Of a stretch of 64,000 nt of DNA, positions 47,175-59,715 are shown one piece after another. Each line of letters begins with the position of its first letter. The first letter of the stretch is position 1. The DNA is taken from NCBI GenBank assembly GCA_951230915.1, contig OX579636.1, forward strand, positions 34,407,567-34,471,566, given 5' to 3'. Source of the DNA: Antitrichia curtipendula (Eukaryota; Streptophyta; Bryopsida; Hypnales; Leucodontaceae). The notes under the pieces were generated by a model that saw only the letters and a program-made list of their open reading frames with translations, did no database searches and was not told where the DNA came from. Position numbers and translations under genes: made by a program.

Positions 47175-47962
47175 GTGACAATTTAATTACTATACCTTCA
47201 AGTGACAAATACACTATAACATGATGATTCTTCAATAGTCATTCAATAGTTTTTAATAACTATATTTTGAAATCAAATCATTTGGTAATTATTTTATAAT
47301 GGATCTGCAGTTATTTGTATGTACAAAGCATAATTTTTTAATTTTTAATTTTTGTTTCTAAATAAATCAAAAGTCTAATTGCAACAATTGATCACAATTC
47401 TTGAAACCACAATTTGATTTCAAGGGATTATGGACAATGATTGAAATTTATCTTCTCAATTCTACAATAAATTTGTTATTATTTATTTTCCCCCTACAAT
47501 AGTTTGGTCCCATATAAGAGAATATATATCATTGGTAGAAGGTAGGTGCCAAACCAAGCCAATATAAGTTGTTTTCTTTAAATTTAATTTTCTTAAGACT
47601 AGAATTGGAAATAAGACATGTTTTTTACATTATAGAAGGCTTCAAAATAAATAAATAAAATTTGAAGTTAAACTTAAGATGTCTTGAAGTTGGATTAGTG
47701 ACTAAGAATTGATCTCAAATATTGTAACATATTATCAAAAATGATAATAATTTAAGTATTGAATTAGTAATTTCTAATTTATAGCCATCAATTGATCTAT
47801 CCAATGTAGTATTAAATGGTAGGTGATAAGTACTAACTATCATGTCTAAATAGACTGTGAAAACAATGATATGCTTGTAGACAAAGCATACTATTACTCA
47901 TACTAATTATTTTATATCAAAGATGATTTTTTGGGCAAATATCAATCAAATCTATGAATTGT
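47175..47962. other. AT-rich gene-free stretch
   Basis: No frame or repeat structure recognised. Confidence 0.45.
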
Positions 47963-48727
47963 TTAACTCCTAAATTCCAAGGCTTTTTGTGTCAAAAAAT
48001 GCTCAAAATTGTCATGTTTAGTGCAAAGAGCATAAACCATCAATCTATTTTTTTTTGCATTTCTAATTGTAGGGTCTTGCAATAGACTAGCATGGAAATG
48101 TTTGGAAAAATTTTCATAAACTTTGACTATATAGATTGCAATATATTTGAGTTCAAGTTGAGTGCAATCTATGTAGTCAAAGTGTGAAAATTTAGTTTGC
48201 CACAATATCTAAAACTTGAAGTGAAGAAAATATACTTTTGGCATTAGGACAAACTAATTTTCAAAAGTTTGAATCTTTTTAAAATAAGATAAGAAGAAAA
48301 CTAAATTGGATGTTTTAAAATTTTGAAATAAGATAAGAAAAAAAACTAAATTATTAATAGATTTAAGATGGAATTGGAATACATTAATCTCAATGGCAAG
48401 ATTGTTCTAATAAGTAAGTTAAATCTTGTGAAACCTTTTTTTTCTTCAATTGTGAAAATTGAGTTTAAAAACCGACCCAATATATGATTCGACTGCTTGC
48501 AAAACAATATGTTCCATAACTTTCACAGCACTACTTTGAGCTTTAAGTGGCATAAATTTTGCTCCTAGGCACTGATTGAAATAAAAAATGTGTTTCCAAA
48601 AGTCTTATATTATATTCTATTTTGAAAAAAGTTTCAAAATACCATGCCAAGATTTGAGATTATAGGAGCTTTTAACCAAATGGTTAGTGGTCTATCCTCC
48701 AAGGGGACACTTTGGCATTTAGGTTTT
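47963..48727 (-). mobile_element. Decayed TTAA-family element
   Basis: It opens TTAACTCCTAAATTCCAAGG; the right end is degenerate (TTTGGCATTTAGGTTTTGA). A GTCTATCCTCCAAGGGGAC relic marks the subterminal palindrome. Inside, 48120-48140 and 48163-48183 are inverted copies (20 of 21), apparently a local inverted duplication in this copy only. Confidence 0.6.
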
Positions 48728-50949
48728 GAATGTATTCTTTAAGAGATCATGCTACTAGTTTAGTATGTTCAACAATTAAATTAAATTTTGTGATTATCAA
48801 ATTGTATTAAAGATGAAAATCCTATTATATTGGTAATCAACAATGCTTATATAAAGACAACTATAGCAACAAGATAATAATCTCATTGTATGGATAATCA
48901 GTAGTAATTGCCCGGAGGCAACTATGGCAACGACATAAAAATCTTATTGTATGGGTATTCAATAAGTAAATAATAAAAGCAAATACGTTGGATCTAACAT
49001 TGACACTCAATAATAATATTGAATCTATTCTTAATAAAGATATCAAAGATATGGTGAAGTTTACATGCTAGTTGCATGAAGTTTAACTATCTCCATAGAT
49101 GATGTTTTTAAATTTATATTTGGGCTACAATTATTAGATTTCTGCATTAAGAAGTTAATTTGTCACATTTGGTAGTATTTGGTAGTATTAGAGATATTGA
49201 GCATACACTAAATAGAACAAGCATAAAAGCAATAATATGCTTTGAGTTCTTTATCCATTATCCTACCTTGGTATCTTTGAGAATATTATCCAAATTATTG
49301 CATTGGGTCTCATTTTGAATAGGATATTCAAAATTTCTTTACATTCACTATAGATATAGTCCATCAATGCAAAGTTTTATTTCTTTTGAATTAGAGACAA
49401 TATGTAGAGTGATATGAATAGCCCTATTTTATAACCCTATTGAAAAATTGTTATGCATAGATTTAAATTGGCACAAAATGTTAAGTTTTTGAACACAAAA
49501 TCTTAGATCTCATTTGGAATACACTTAAAACTAATACTTTTGAAATTTTAGATTTATTCATATTATGCCTTAAAACTTGTATGCTCAAAAAATTTGAACA
49601 CATTTTGGATTGCCAATGATACTCAACACAAACTAAGACATTGAGAATATTCATGGCCCTACACATTAAAAATTGTGCTGGTAGAAAATATTGAACCTTC
49701 AACCAATAGTGATTTGTTTTCAAATACATAAAAATTGAAGTCATTTCAAGTAGTAAAAGAGACTATATAGTTTAATGGATTTTTTCACCATGAGTTGTAT
49801 GAAGAGATATACTATTGTATATCTTCAACCAAGAATAATTAATTCTCTAAGACTAACTTATGCATGGTTGATCCTCCTTTTATATCATTAATCTTAGAAA
49901 CTTTGATTATTTATTAATGTGTGTTGGCATTTTGATAATTTTGACAATGCTACAATTCTAGCAACACTACTATGGTTTTTCTTCGAGGACTCTATTTCAC
50001 TATCACTGCCCAAATAGCATTGCGTGCGTAGTACTAATGGAAAAGAATTTTGGGGGGCATAAAACTTCGGAGTGTTTGATCCTATAGGCCCATATAGATA
50101 CCAAGTTACTACCCCTATAGGCTTGCAGAAATAAGTTATTCTATTGTAACTTGGTGTCAAAAAATCTCTTTTTTATTTGGATAAATATGATGTCCATAAC
50201 ACTATTGTCCAAACTACTAGATTGGTCAATAATACCAAGCATGGAAGGGCAATCAAATGCTTATTTGAATGCTTTCAAAACCTTCCTTATCACTAGATTG
50301 TCAACCTTCCTCATGTACTTGGAAATGGAAGACATGCCTTTTTTAGATATTTAGAGGAGACTTAAGGTTAATTGATAGGTGATCTTAGCTTGTCTTAGTT
50401 TGTTTTACTTTCCTTTTCTTGGGTCCACTTCACATGTCAAAGAATGCGAAAGGGCCCTTGATGGAAAATTCAAAATGTTATATTTAACTACAATCACCAT
50501 AGTAGTAAATCCAAAACATATAGACTCCAATGAAGAGGAGGTAACAAAGGAATTTACACAAAGTAGTGAAATTAAGTTGTCTTTCTCTAATTTCTTGACA
50601 TTTGACATTATATAAATATTTTTTGTTATTGTAGAAGAATGCAATCAACTTTTGAATTGGTTATTGTTGTAATTGGGACTCATAAACCTCCATGTGTTCA
50701 AACGGAAGTATTTGTAGAAATATCTCTTGACTTTGATGGCTTATAGAAAAACTTTCTTTGAGTAAGACAACCTAATTTCACTATTTTGTGTAAATTCCAA
50801 CAAAGACTAAGAGATAAAAGTTAAATTTACTCCGCTATTCCTTAGAGGCCACCGTGAAAAGTGAAAGGTAACTAAAAGGTCCACAGTAAAAGGTCCACAG
50901 TCGACGTCAACTTATTAATTATTGCAACAAATTGAACAGACCCCCATTT
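48728..50949. other. AT-rich gene-free stretch before the CSLC gene
   Basis: Several frames of 60-88 codons occur on both strands, two of them back to back on the plus strand at 50151-50354 and 50379-50615, but no motif or consistent splice signal ties them together. Nothing is claimed. Confidence 0.4.
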
Positions 50950-51611
50950 GGGAACTTTCTACTTTTTAATTAAAGAAACCCACCTGATTACGTTGCCCCG
51001 CCCCCCGCCATTGAGTTCCAACCTACAGAAGCGGGCCGGGAAATCACCCAGCAATGGCCGGGTGGGGAACTGGGAACTGGGAACCCTCTTGTGCCCCAAA
51101 ACACACGTGGCGCGCCCAGATATTCCATCATGGCAGACAATTCCTCCTTTCACTCCTGGATCTCCGACGATGAATGGAAACCGAGCCGAGGCAGCCGCGA
51201 CGGGGGCGCTCATGACCGCGCCATCGCGATCTGAATCACGGTCATACCCCCCGCGACCTAAGCGCGTGGACTCCGAGCCCGGGCTGCCAAGAGGCCGGTG
51301 GTGCCGCGAGTGTCCCTGTTGTGTGCAGCTGTGCGCCTGCTGCTGCGGCCCATTTCTTTGTGTTCACAACACTACTCTCCTCTTCGTCGCCATCGCCAGG
51401 TTGCGGAACTCACACGCATTGCATGCTCACTGACACTATCTCAACCAGTTTGGGGATCCATCCAGTTTGGGATCCAAGTGCAAGCATTGCTGCAGTCTTT
51501 GTTGGTGGAGAACAAGCGAGACGCAGAAGAAGACGAAGGCGAAGACGACGAACTCAAGGTGAAGCTGCTGGCTGCAAGTGGTGGTGTACATGAGTTGCGA
51601 ACTTGCTGAAG
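50950..51611 (+). promoter_or_regulatory. Probable CSLC promoter and first 5'-UTR exon
   Basis: Base composition shifts sharply to GC-rich at about 50990. The segment leads up to AAG|GTAGGG at 51609-51617, a good plant splice donor. The GC shift and the position, about 1.3-1.9 kb before the start codon, suggest the promoter and first non-coding exon. I see no convincing TATA box, and the exact transcription start is unknown. Overlapping open frames here on both strands look like composition effects. Confidence 0.4.
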
Positions 51612-52743
51612 GTAGGGCGCTGTCATTTTTCTGGGGATGCGAGGACATGAGCCTTCCATTTCCTGTGGATGTGTTCGCTTGGGAAGCTTTTTTCCGTGTG
51701 TGCGTCTGACATCTCGCTGGGGAGCATTAACGGCATTGATCCTATTTTGCGGGTTGCTTCGGGTTCTACGGTGGAGTCCTTTGGGGTTGCTTCCTGCGTT
51801 TTGAGAACGTGAGATTTGGTTGGTTAGGAAGCTTTGCTTGCGGTATGTGAAGCTTGGGTTTGGGTTTGGGGAGATGTGTCGTGAGGTTGGTGATTCAGAG
51901 CGGCATTGTTGGGCTATGGTTGTGGTTACCTGCATTTCGAGATACTCTAGCCATTCCTGCATTTGTGTGGTGTATTTAGGAGATGTGTGAGAGAGTGTTC
52001 ATCCTAGGAGATTCGCTCTTCTTGGGTACTCTCGAGCTGCGGCATTGGGTTTTGGACCACCTTGAGATCTCTAGTTTCGTGTATTGACGAAAAGAGGGTG
52101 GTTGTAAGGTCGACGCGTGTGTCATCCTGTGCAATCTGACTCCTGGTTGTCTGGATGTTCAGCGCAGAGGTCTGGATCTATTTCTTCCGACTTGGGTTTC
52201 TATTAATTTGGCTCGAGTGTCGTGATCTACACGGAGTGTCGGTGGTATTACCGAGTTTCTGTTGTTGGGAGTAGCCAAGAACGAATGTGATTCCTGGGAT
52301 GGTGTTGTGCAAATAGATTTAGATCAAGAGGGTTTAGGTGCAGTGGTTCTTGGTTAGCTCCTACCCTGTCGTCGTCTCTGCGGTGCTTGTTTACTACTCA
52401 GAACAAGCGGCATTCTGTGGTATCCTGTCTGCTTCCTGTATTCAGATTTCTGGTCAGGAGCTAGCGCGTTTCTATTTAGCTAGTGCAGATTTGTCCAATG
52501 CAAACTAAGTGGAGACGATTTTCAGATAAGGAGATCTAATTCTTCTTGTAGGAAGATCTCGTGGTTGTCTGAATGTGGAGTTTATCATTGTCCTGCCCTC
52601 TCTCGGACCGAAGCTTTTTATGATGAACGAGATGCCGGAGCGAAGAAATGTTGTAAGGATTTATTTCAATCGTTGCTATCTGGGGCTCTATTTCCTCTAC
52701 TGTTTTGTGCATATTCTAAACTGCGCATCAATTAGGTTTGCAG
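51612..52743 (+). other. Predicted 5'-UTR intron of the CSLC gene
   Basis: The proposed donor is AAG|GTAGGG at 51612, and the acceptor is TTAGGTTTGCAG ending at 52743. The 1132 bp between are T-rich on the plus strand, with many stops in all forward frames. Long introns in 5' leaders are frequent in plant genes. No transcript evidence is available, so this rests on splice-site form alone. Confidence 0.4.
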
Positions 52744-52744
52744 G

Positions 52745-52825
52745 ATGGCCTTGGTCCTTGAGGCATCCCGGAGCCGAGTGAGATCCTACCGGTCGACCCC
52801 TCACTCGCAAGAATTTGAGCTCTGA
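52745..52825 (+). promoter_or_regulatory. Upstream ORF of 26 codons in the CSLC leader
   Basis: ATG at 52745, two bases after the predicted acceptor, opens a frame of 26 codons ending TGA at 52823-52825. A second minimal uORF (ATG TCG TGA) follows at 52839-52847. Both lie upstream of, and do not overlap, the main start at 52902. They would be in the mRNA if transcription begins upstream, and could lower translation of the main frame. Confidence 0.5.
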
Positions 52826-52901
52826 GCCTTCACTCTGCATGTCGTGAACGCCTCACCTCTTCGAAGCAGATCAAAACAACAACAACCCCCAAAAGGACAC
52901 A

Positions 52902-55593
52902 ATGCCGCCCAGCTTCGACTTCCAGGATTTGTGGTCGAAGGACGAGCACCGGGGCACCCCAGTGGTGGTGAAGATGGACAATCCGAATTGGGACATGCTG
53001 GAGCTCGAGGGCCCTGACCAAGGAGGTGGGGAGTTTGGGAAAGGGAAGAACAAGAACGCGAAGCAGCTGACGTGGGTATTGCTCCTGAAGGCTCACCGAG
53101 CAGCTGGTTGTGTGGCTTACTTGGCCATGGGACTGTGGACACTTCTGTCTGCCATCCAAAACCGTCTGATCGCTCCGAAAGCCACTGGCGTGTCACTTGA
53201 CAAGCCTGTGAAAGGCAAGCTTTACAAGTACATCCGGGCGTTTTTGGTTCTTGCGCTTGTTATGTTGTGTATAGAGGTCGGGGCTCACACGCTGGGATGG
53301 CACTACTCCTCCGGGATGAACGTTTGGAACCTGCCCCATGCAATTTACATGGGATGGATGGTCTTCCGGCTGCAGTACATCGGTCCGGCTCTGCAACTCG
53401 CGGCAGACAGCTGCATCGTGCTGTTTCTCATCCAATCCGCCGACAGGATAATTCAGTTCATGGGTTGTATGTACGTGAAGATTATGCGGATCAAGCCGAT
53501 CCCCGTGAACCCCTCCCTTGAATCGGATGACCCCGAGCAGCCCGACAAAGGCTACCCGATGGTGCTCATTCAGATTCCCATGTGCAATGAACGGGAGGTG
53601 CGATCTCTCTTTCAAAGCTTCCACGTCTCTCTCTCACTCGGTAGATTTGATTTACTGGTCTGTGCCGTAAGCCCAAATCGAATATATTTATAGTCTGGAG
53701 GTACAATAATACTTATCAAGTACTGTTTGACTGTTCCTCAGGTGTATGAGCAGTCGATTTCTGCGGTGTGCCAGATTGATTGGCCGAGAAACCGCATGCT
53801 GGTACAGGTGCTGGATGATTCGGACGACGTGGAGACGCAAGAGCTGATTGCGGCGGAGGTTCATAAATGGCATCTGAAGGGGATTAATATTATCTATCGG
53901 CATCGTGAGAATCGTACAGGGTACAAGGCGGGTAATTTGAGATCCGCTATGGGTTGTGAGTATGTGAAGGACTACGAATTTGTCACCATCTTTGATGCAG
54001 ATTTCCAACCAAAGTCTGATTTCCTGAAGCGAACCATGCCCCACTTCAAGGTATTCATCGGCTCTATTGTGTTCTGATGACTTCCTGTGCGCTTCATGAG
54101 CGAAGAATTCGGACTGGAATGATTGATGGTTGGATGTGGTCGATTGCAGGAAAATCCTGAGCTATGTCTGGTGCAAACTCGATGGGCTTTTGTGAACAAG
54201 GAAGAGAACCTCCTGACCAGGTTGCAGAATATCAATTTGTGCTTTCACTTTGAGGTCGAGCAGCAGGTGAACGGGCACTTTCTGAATTTCTTTGGATTTA
54301 ACGGCACGGCTGGTGTCTGGCGAATTAGCGCCCTCGAGAGTTGCGGTGGATGGATGGATCGGACGACGGTGGAAGATATGGATATTGCAGTTCGTGCCCA
54401 TCTTGATGGTTGGAAGTTCATCTTCCTCAACGATGTTCGGGTACGACCTTTTGATCAGCGAGTGTCTATGTTTTGTGTTTAGGAGTTACATTATCGTATC
54501 ACGTTTTTCACCGAAGCTACTGCATTTTCAGAGTCATTAGAGTGACTGTTGGCTCTACGTATCTTTACTTCGTGGTATCTGCTCATAAGTCAAGAAGTGT
54601 TTGTTAATTTTGATTTAGAGAGAGGTTGTGTTGGGGTTGTTTAGGGACATATGTGACGGGCTTGAAGAAGATATTGACCAGGTTGTGTGAACTGCAGTGT
54701 CTTTGCGAGCTTCCTGAATCTTACGAGGCTTACCGAAAGCAGCAGCACCGATGGCACTCCGGACCTATGCAGTTGTTCCGACTTTGCCTACCCGACATAG
54801 TCAAATCTAAGGTACATTTCTGTCTTTTCTTCTGGTTCTTTCTCTACTTTGAAACTCTCAAATTCTTCAGCCAGTGTCGTTCTTTATTTGATCTGACCAC
54901 GTGATACGTAATTGATGGGTTTTGCAGCTCCCGGTTTCGAAGAAGGCGAATCTGATTTTCTTGTTTTTCTTGCTGAGGAAGTTGATTCTTCCTTTCTACT
55001 CCTTCACACTGTTCTGTGTGATCCTACCATTGACTATGTTTGTGCCTGAAGCACAATTGCCAGTGTGGGTGGTTTGTTACATCCCTGCGCTCATGTCCTT
55101 CATGAATATCCTTCCCGCACCCAAATCCTTCCCGTTCCTTATCCCGTATCTCCTTTTCGAGAACACCATGTCAGTGACCAAGTTCCAAGCCATGATTTCC
55201 GGTCTTTTCCAGCTAAGCAGTTCTCTGGAGTGGGTGGTCACCAAGAAATCTGGTCGAGCATCTGAAGCAGATTTGGTAGCGGATACAAGAAACACGAACC
55301 CTCAAGATCAGCTGCAAAAGCTTAACCGAGTTACCTCTGAATCCGGTCTTGATGCTTTGAAGAAGGAGCAGAAGGACCTCCCCGTGTCTGTGCCATCTCC
55401 GGCTCCGTCTGCTGCCAAGAAGAAAAAGAAGAATCGACTGTACTGGAACGAGCTTGCGTTGGCGTGTTTGCTTTTGACAGCTGCTGCCCGGAGTCTGTTG
55501 ACTGAGCATGGGCTCCATTTTTACTTCTTGCTGTTCCAGGGCATCTCCTTCTTGGTGGTTGGTTTGGACCTTATCGGGGAGCAAGTGAGCTAG
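52902..55593 (+). CDS. CSLC: Cellulose synthase-like C glucan synthase (5 exons)
   Basis: Coding exons are 52902-53597, 53742-54050, 54150-54440, 54698-54811 and 54928-55593; all junctions are GT..AG and phase 0. The product has 691 residues, the usual CSLC length. It is a family-2 glycosyltransferase that polymerises a beta-1,4-glucan, known in this family as the xyloglucan backbone, in Golgi membranes from UDP-glucose. Visible features: membrane spans near 56-85, 111-132 and 158-178; LDDSDD (256-261); FDAD (316-319); TVEDMD (408-413); QQHRW (447-451), i.e. the D,D,D,QxxRW set; C-terminal spans near 479-509, 514-532, 645-662 and 665-685; a hydrophilic linker (about 576-640) with five lysines at 634-638; and the C-terminus GEQVS. 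The N-terminal block around [14 protein letters not shown] is diagnostic of CSLC rather than CSLA. The start has A at -3. No frameshift or missing catalytic residue was seen. Introns are 144, 99, 257 and 116 bp. The subfamily member cannot be named. Confidence 0.96.
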
Positions 55594-56190
55594 CTGCCTC
55601 TCTGTACACTGGAAGAAGTGCGGCCCGGCCCCAAATCGTGGGTTACTTACCTAGTAGAGCGCCCCAGGAGGTGCAACCCTGAATTTGGTGCAGCCACATT
55701 GGAAGTACCCTTGGAATTTCACTACGATTGTGCAATTGCAGCCGCAGTTGCAGTGTGATGCTCCATCCGTACCTAAGTGGAAACGACGTTGAGTAGAAGC
55801 CAAACAGCATAGGACCTTGAGGAGGAGTTGCAGTGCGCGCGGCCAGCTGGAGATATAGAACGAGAGAATTAATTCTATGGGGTTTCCCAGCCTTACTCTG
55901 GGTACGCTTGTCGCCCTACCCACCCTATTAGTAACCTTTTCATCAGCCCTCAGATCATTCTTTTGAGCCAACACATTTATTCAGATGCCTCCATGACAGG
56001 CGCTATCCCATGGCAATATGTACTAAAATTGCGCCTCAGGCTTATGTGAATAATCCCATTAGTTCTTGGTGTAAGAACAGACACCAGTAATGTATGCGTC
56101 GACACTTAGCAGTGAGTGGTGCATCTCGTCAGCATGTTGATCTGCTCATCCTGAGAAATAAATTTGACGATTCAATCCCCTATTTGCTTG
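55594..56190 (+). other. Probable 3'-UTR of the CSLC gene
   Basis: GC-moderate sequence follows the TAG stop. AAATAAAT at about 56156 is the first good polyadenylation-type signal downstream, which would give a 3'-UTR near 590 nt. The end point is inferred. Confidence 0.4.
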
Positions 56191-56945
56191 CTTGCTTCTT
56201 GTCCTTGCAATCTCTTTTTTCCACCAAGCAGCTGGATCGTGTACTACGCTTGAGACTGGTTGTGATTATTTGCTCCTTGTCTGCTACTCTTGTCATCGAC
56301 GTTATTATGGACCATCTTTTTCACTGAAAAACGCGTCTTGGTTTCAGCTGAGTCAACTACACGTTCCCAAGTCTCATTGGTCTGCCTGACGTTGAATTGC
56401 TGTTGCCAGTCGTTGTGATTCTGTAGTCTGATGCAATTGAGACATCTCGTCGGTTTCTTTTACAGCCCTCAGTTTGTTAGTACCTTTTCCTTTTCGCAGT
56501 GGTACGGTTTAAATCAATTTGTCCTACTTCTCAATTCCAACCTGAAGTGTCCATACTCCATAGCTTCAATTGAAGGTACGACAGCTCAATTACAAGTGTT
56601 CGTCGATTGGTTTGTAGGAAATCATTGTTGCTATGATCGGAACACCGACGCCCGGCCACCTCCCTCCATGCTGCTGTCATCAATCTCGTGAGTACCTGGG
56701 TACATTCCTGAATTGATTTTTGTAACAAAGACACTGAGGTACGTTTTAAGTGAAACACCCCTCAACTCTTGATGACGGAGAATGACAACCAGCTGGTCTC
56801 CCTGTCTACGTCATAAATGGGCTTGCTTCGAGCTGAAGTAAGCTCAGTATCTGAAGTGTAATGCTGAAGTAACCATATGAGATTCTTATGACGGATATAA
56901 ATTATATGATAGTGGGTTTCGGTCTTTCAAACCTTGAGGAGTCGG
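56191..56945. other. CSLC 3' flank, no gene
   Basis: Intermediate base composition, frames below 90 codons and no motif. Nothing further is supported. Confidence 0.4.
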
Positions 56946-57473
56946 TGTTGACAGAGAATGTGGTTGAACTTGGTTGTAAGCAATCACAACTGTCAACAAC
57001 TTAAATACTTTGAGGACCCAAGCGGTAGTAATCATGCTGAGCAGTGATCAATGAGAGAACTTGAGAACTTGTTTCTTTAGACACCTAAGAGATGATGAAC
57101 AACAATTGAGAGGTGTACAGCTTGATGCTCAATTCAAATGAGTGCCATCATGTTAAAAGTAGATTGCACTTTTCTGTGATTATTGTCGGGGAGGAAATAA
57201 ATTGTGTGTAATTATACTACGGGTTGAAGTTGCAGACAACTATGATATAAAGATTTTGAACTCACATGGCCTACAATCTTTCAAATTATTCAGATTATTG
57301 TGGTTCGCATTAATTGCAAGGAAAATGTGTTGTGAACAATCGCAACACATGCATGTCAACTTCATTTTTTCGGTTGTGAAGGTTATAATCCTCAACATTG
57401 ATTGAGTTCTTTGATGAACACACTCTTCCTATTTGCTTGATTCAAAGTACAAATTCGCAGTCAATGACAATCA
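56946..57473 (+). mobile_element. Possible Copia-type LTR remnant with primer-binding site
   Basis: A segment beginning TGTTGACAG and ending CAATCA is followed directly by TGGTATCAAATGC, which resembles the initiator-Met tRNA primer-binding site of plant LTR retrotransposons (TGGTATCAGAGC). The end region is duplicated next door (57414-57720). No gag or pol reading frame is present, so at most it is a solo or partial LTR. Confidence 0.35.
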
Positions 57474-57720
57474 TGGTATCAAATGCTACAACAACAATAG
57501 CATGAAACTATCCTCCATGTCTTTACAAAGAAACATCCCGTTGGCACAACATATCTAAGAATGCATGCTCTTGGGTGAACATACTCTTCCTCCTTGCTTG
57601 ATTCAAAGTACAAATTCGCAATCAATGGCAAGCATGGTATCAAATGCTACAACAACAATAACATGAAACTATCCAAATAAACATCCCTTTGGCATGACAT
57701 ATCTAAGAATGTATGCTGAG
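57414..57720. repeat. Direct duplication of about 150-160 bp
   Basis: Blocks GATTCAAAGTACAAATTCGC, TGGTATCAAATGCTACAACA, CATGAAACTATCC and CATATCTAAGAATG occur in the same order twice, first from about 57414 and again from about 57573. Confidence 0.9.
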
Positions 57721-57959
57721 CGGGTCGCATTCAAAACAATATTGAATTTTGAACCTCATTGAATGCACCTCAATGTAGATTATTGATAAAAGAAGGCAAG
57801 AACCGAATCAAATCATTTACTGAACACAACTTGATGACCTGATTTAGTAGGTTTTACAGTCAAACAAATAATGAACAATAGTTGTAGTTGACAGTGATTG
57901 AAGAACTAGTTGAAGAAGAGGCAAAAAGGTTGTCGTTCAAATCAAACACAATGCCATCA
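57721..57959. other. Gene-free stretch
   Basis: AT-rich, with A/G-rich tracts; nothing recognised. Confidence 0.4.
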
Positions 57960-58760
57960 CCGAACTACCTCAACAAAGATGTGTAATATAACAGCAACGC
58001 CGACGCGACTAATTCCGGTACCTCCCCAAAACTCCCATCGATCTCCGCATTCCCATTCCTCGTTGGAAGTGCTGCACCGTTGAAGTCGTAGCATTCAACA
58101 AAGTCTGAAAGAAACTCCTGATAAACGCCAGCACTCCAAACTATCGGCTATGGCGTGTACACAACCAAACCAAACCATATAAAACTTTCACCGACTAATT
58201 GCGTACGTATACCATACTACCTGTCAAAACTGCAGCACTCTGCATAAGTAGAGGTGTTACAGCTTGCAAACGAAGGCCGGCAATTTCGTAATCGCATTCC
58301 GAAACTCCATGCATGACAAGCTAGACTTGTACTTTGATCGAAGAAGAATTGCGTACTGCTCAGATTTGCAACAAACGTGCAAACCGGAAAGTCGGACACC
58401 GGTCTTTTTACAAGAGTCTGTAGTAACGCCCACTGCATGCGTAGAGATTGGATACCAAACATCTGTTTTCTCTGGTTTTAACAACATCCAAAACGGTTGT
58501 AAGTTGTTCTTCCCACGTGTGTGTCGGTGGTCGGTCGTCAGCTTCCCATTCTTTTCTTAACTGCCTCTCAAGCTCCACTGTTTTGTCTGCTGGAACCGCG
58601 TTGCTGTACGTAATGCCATTCCAGCTTTACGCAGAAGGCAGAGGGAAAGCCTTTCAGGTTGTCATGTACCTTAGTGCGACTAAGTAGTTGTTTGACTTTT
58701 AATACACAAATAATTATGTGTTTTTTTGTCAACAGAGGTTAATCGGAAAGTGTGTGCAAT
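57960..58760 (-). pseudogene. Possible decayed coding region, minus strand
   Basis: This GC-richer island has successive minus-strand frames whose composition looks protein-like but which need frame changes to join: around 58700-58570 (contains KGFPSAFCVKLEWHYVQQ), 58625-58410 (contains ELERQLRKEWEADDR) and 58487-58257 (contains SEQYAILLRSKYKSS). A segment after an AG at about 58115 is also open for about 50 codons. I do not recognise the family. Overlapping plus-strand frames of similar length exist, so this may be chance. Confidence 0.2.
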
Positions 58761-59715
58761 GAGGGACCAGCAGCTGGAGTCGAGAGAGGACTAAACTCTG
58801 CTTGAAGCTTCCAAACTTGGTGTGATAGAGTTTGGAGTTGTGTTTCTTTTGTATTATTCTTAGTTAAACCGTCCTCTGACGCTCCTTCTACAAACTGGGG
58901 AGACCTTGATGATTAACTCTAATATCATTTTTTTTTAAATCTATTGTAAATCTTGTACATACGCATTGTCATGACTCTTGACACAAAAAATCGTGATGAG
59001 CACGATGAAATTTTTTCATTTTTCCAGAATATTGTGCCATGAAAACGTTGATCAATGTATGATCTAATGTCATTTATTATATCACCTTATTATATGTAAA
59101 TTAATCTAAAATTTGATGATTTCACTGTATTTTGGAAAGAGTAATTAAAACTGAAAATTGGGGAATATCAACTCCTCCTTCAACACTTATTATTTTTCCA
59201 ATAAAAGATTTTCCATTTCTGTTTTCTCCAATTGCTCCAAAGCAAAAGAGAATCCCTCGGCCCCATTTTGTTTTGTTGCAGAGTCATTGGTATTAATTGT
59301 TTGTTGCAGAAGAGCCCAGAAATTAAAACCTTTCTCCTGGCACGACCAAACACGCTTGGCATTACTGCCGATGGAAATATTACCATTCTGTCTCCGTCAG
59401 GACTTGTTCACTTTGTTCATGCCAAGACACAGAATCTAGAACCTGGAAGAGTCCAGACTCCAGAGGTCGCACTGATTTGTCCACAAGCCTATTACCACCC
59501 TGATTAGCAGTCTCAATATCTTGGGGGCCAACTCCACTCCCAGAGGGGGCACATATTTATGAGAGGTGTGCGCTTGATTCAGGAATCTAATCCAAGTGGA
59601 ATTATAATTTTTTAGTTAAAATTGTAGTTTCTGTGAATTTATGAAACAATCTGCCCTAAAATTACAAAAACGGTGCTTATAGAAGTGAAGTCATGAACAT
59701 CCTATAAACAACCTA
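58761..59715. other. Gene-free stretch
   Basis: Two overlapping plus-strand frames of about 90 codons (59158-59507) and a minus-strand one share the same 350 bp. None has a known motif or a clear splice context. No gene is claimed. Confidence 0.35.

Noticed and set aside
50948..51433. 161-codon plus-strand frame upstream of CSLC
   Set aside because: It overlaps the inferred promoter and has no domain. Its cysteine cluster near the end arises from a TGC/TGT-rich tract, and overlapping frames of similar length exist.
51441..51962. 173-codon open frame on the minus strand, the second longest in the window
   Set aside because: It lies antisense to the CSLC leader and leader intron, is rich in serine/arginine/proline as expected from complementing this sequence, and shows no known motif.
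53598..53693. Read-through of CSLC exon 1 to give a 263-residue protein
   Set aside because: The extension past the codon for E232 does not match the family, whereas splicing to 53742 restores the conserved sequence [11 protein letters not shown] in phase.
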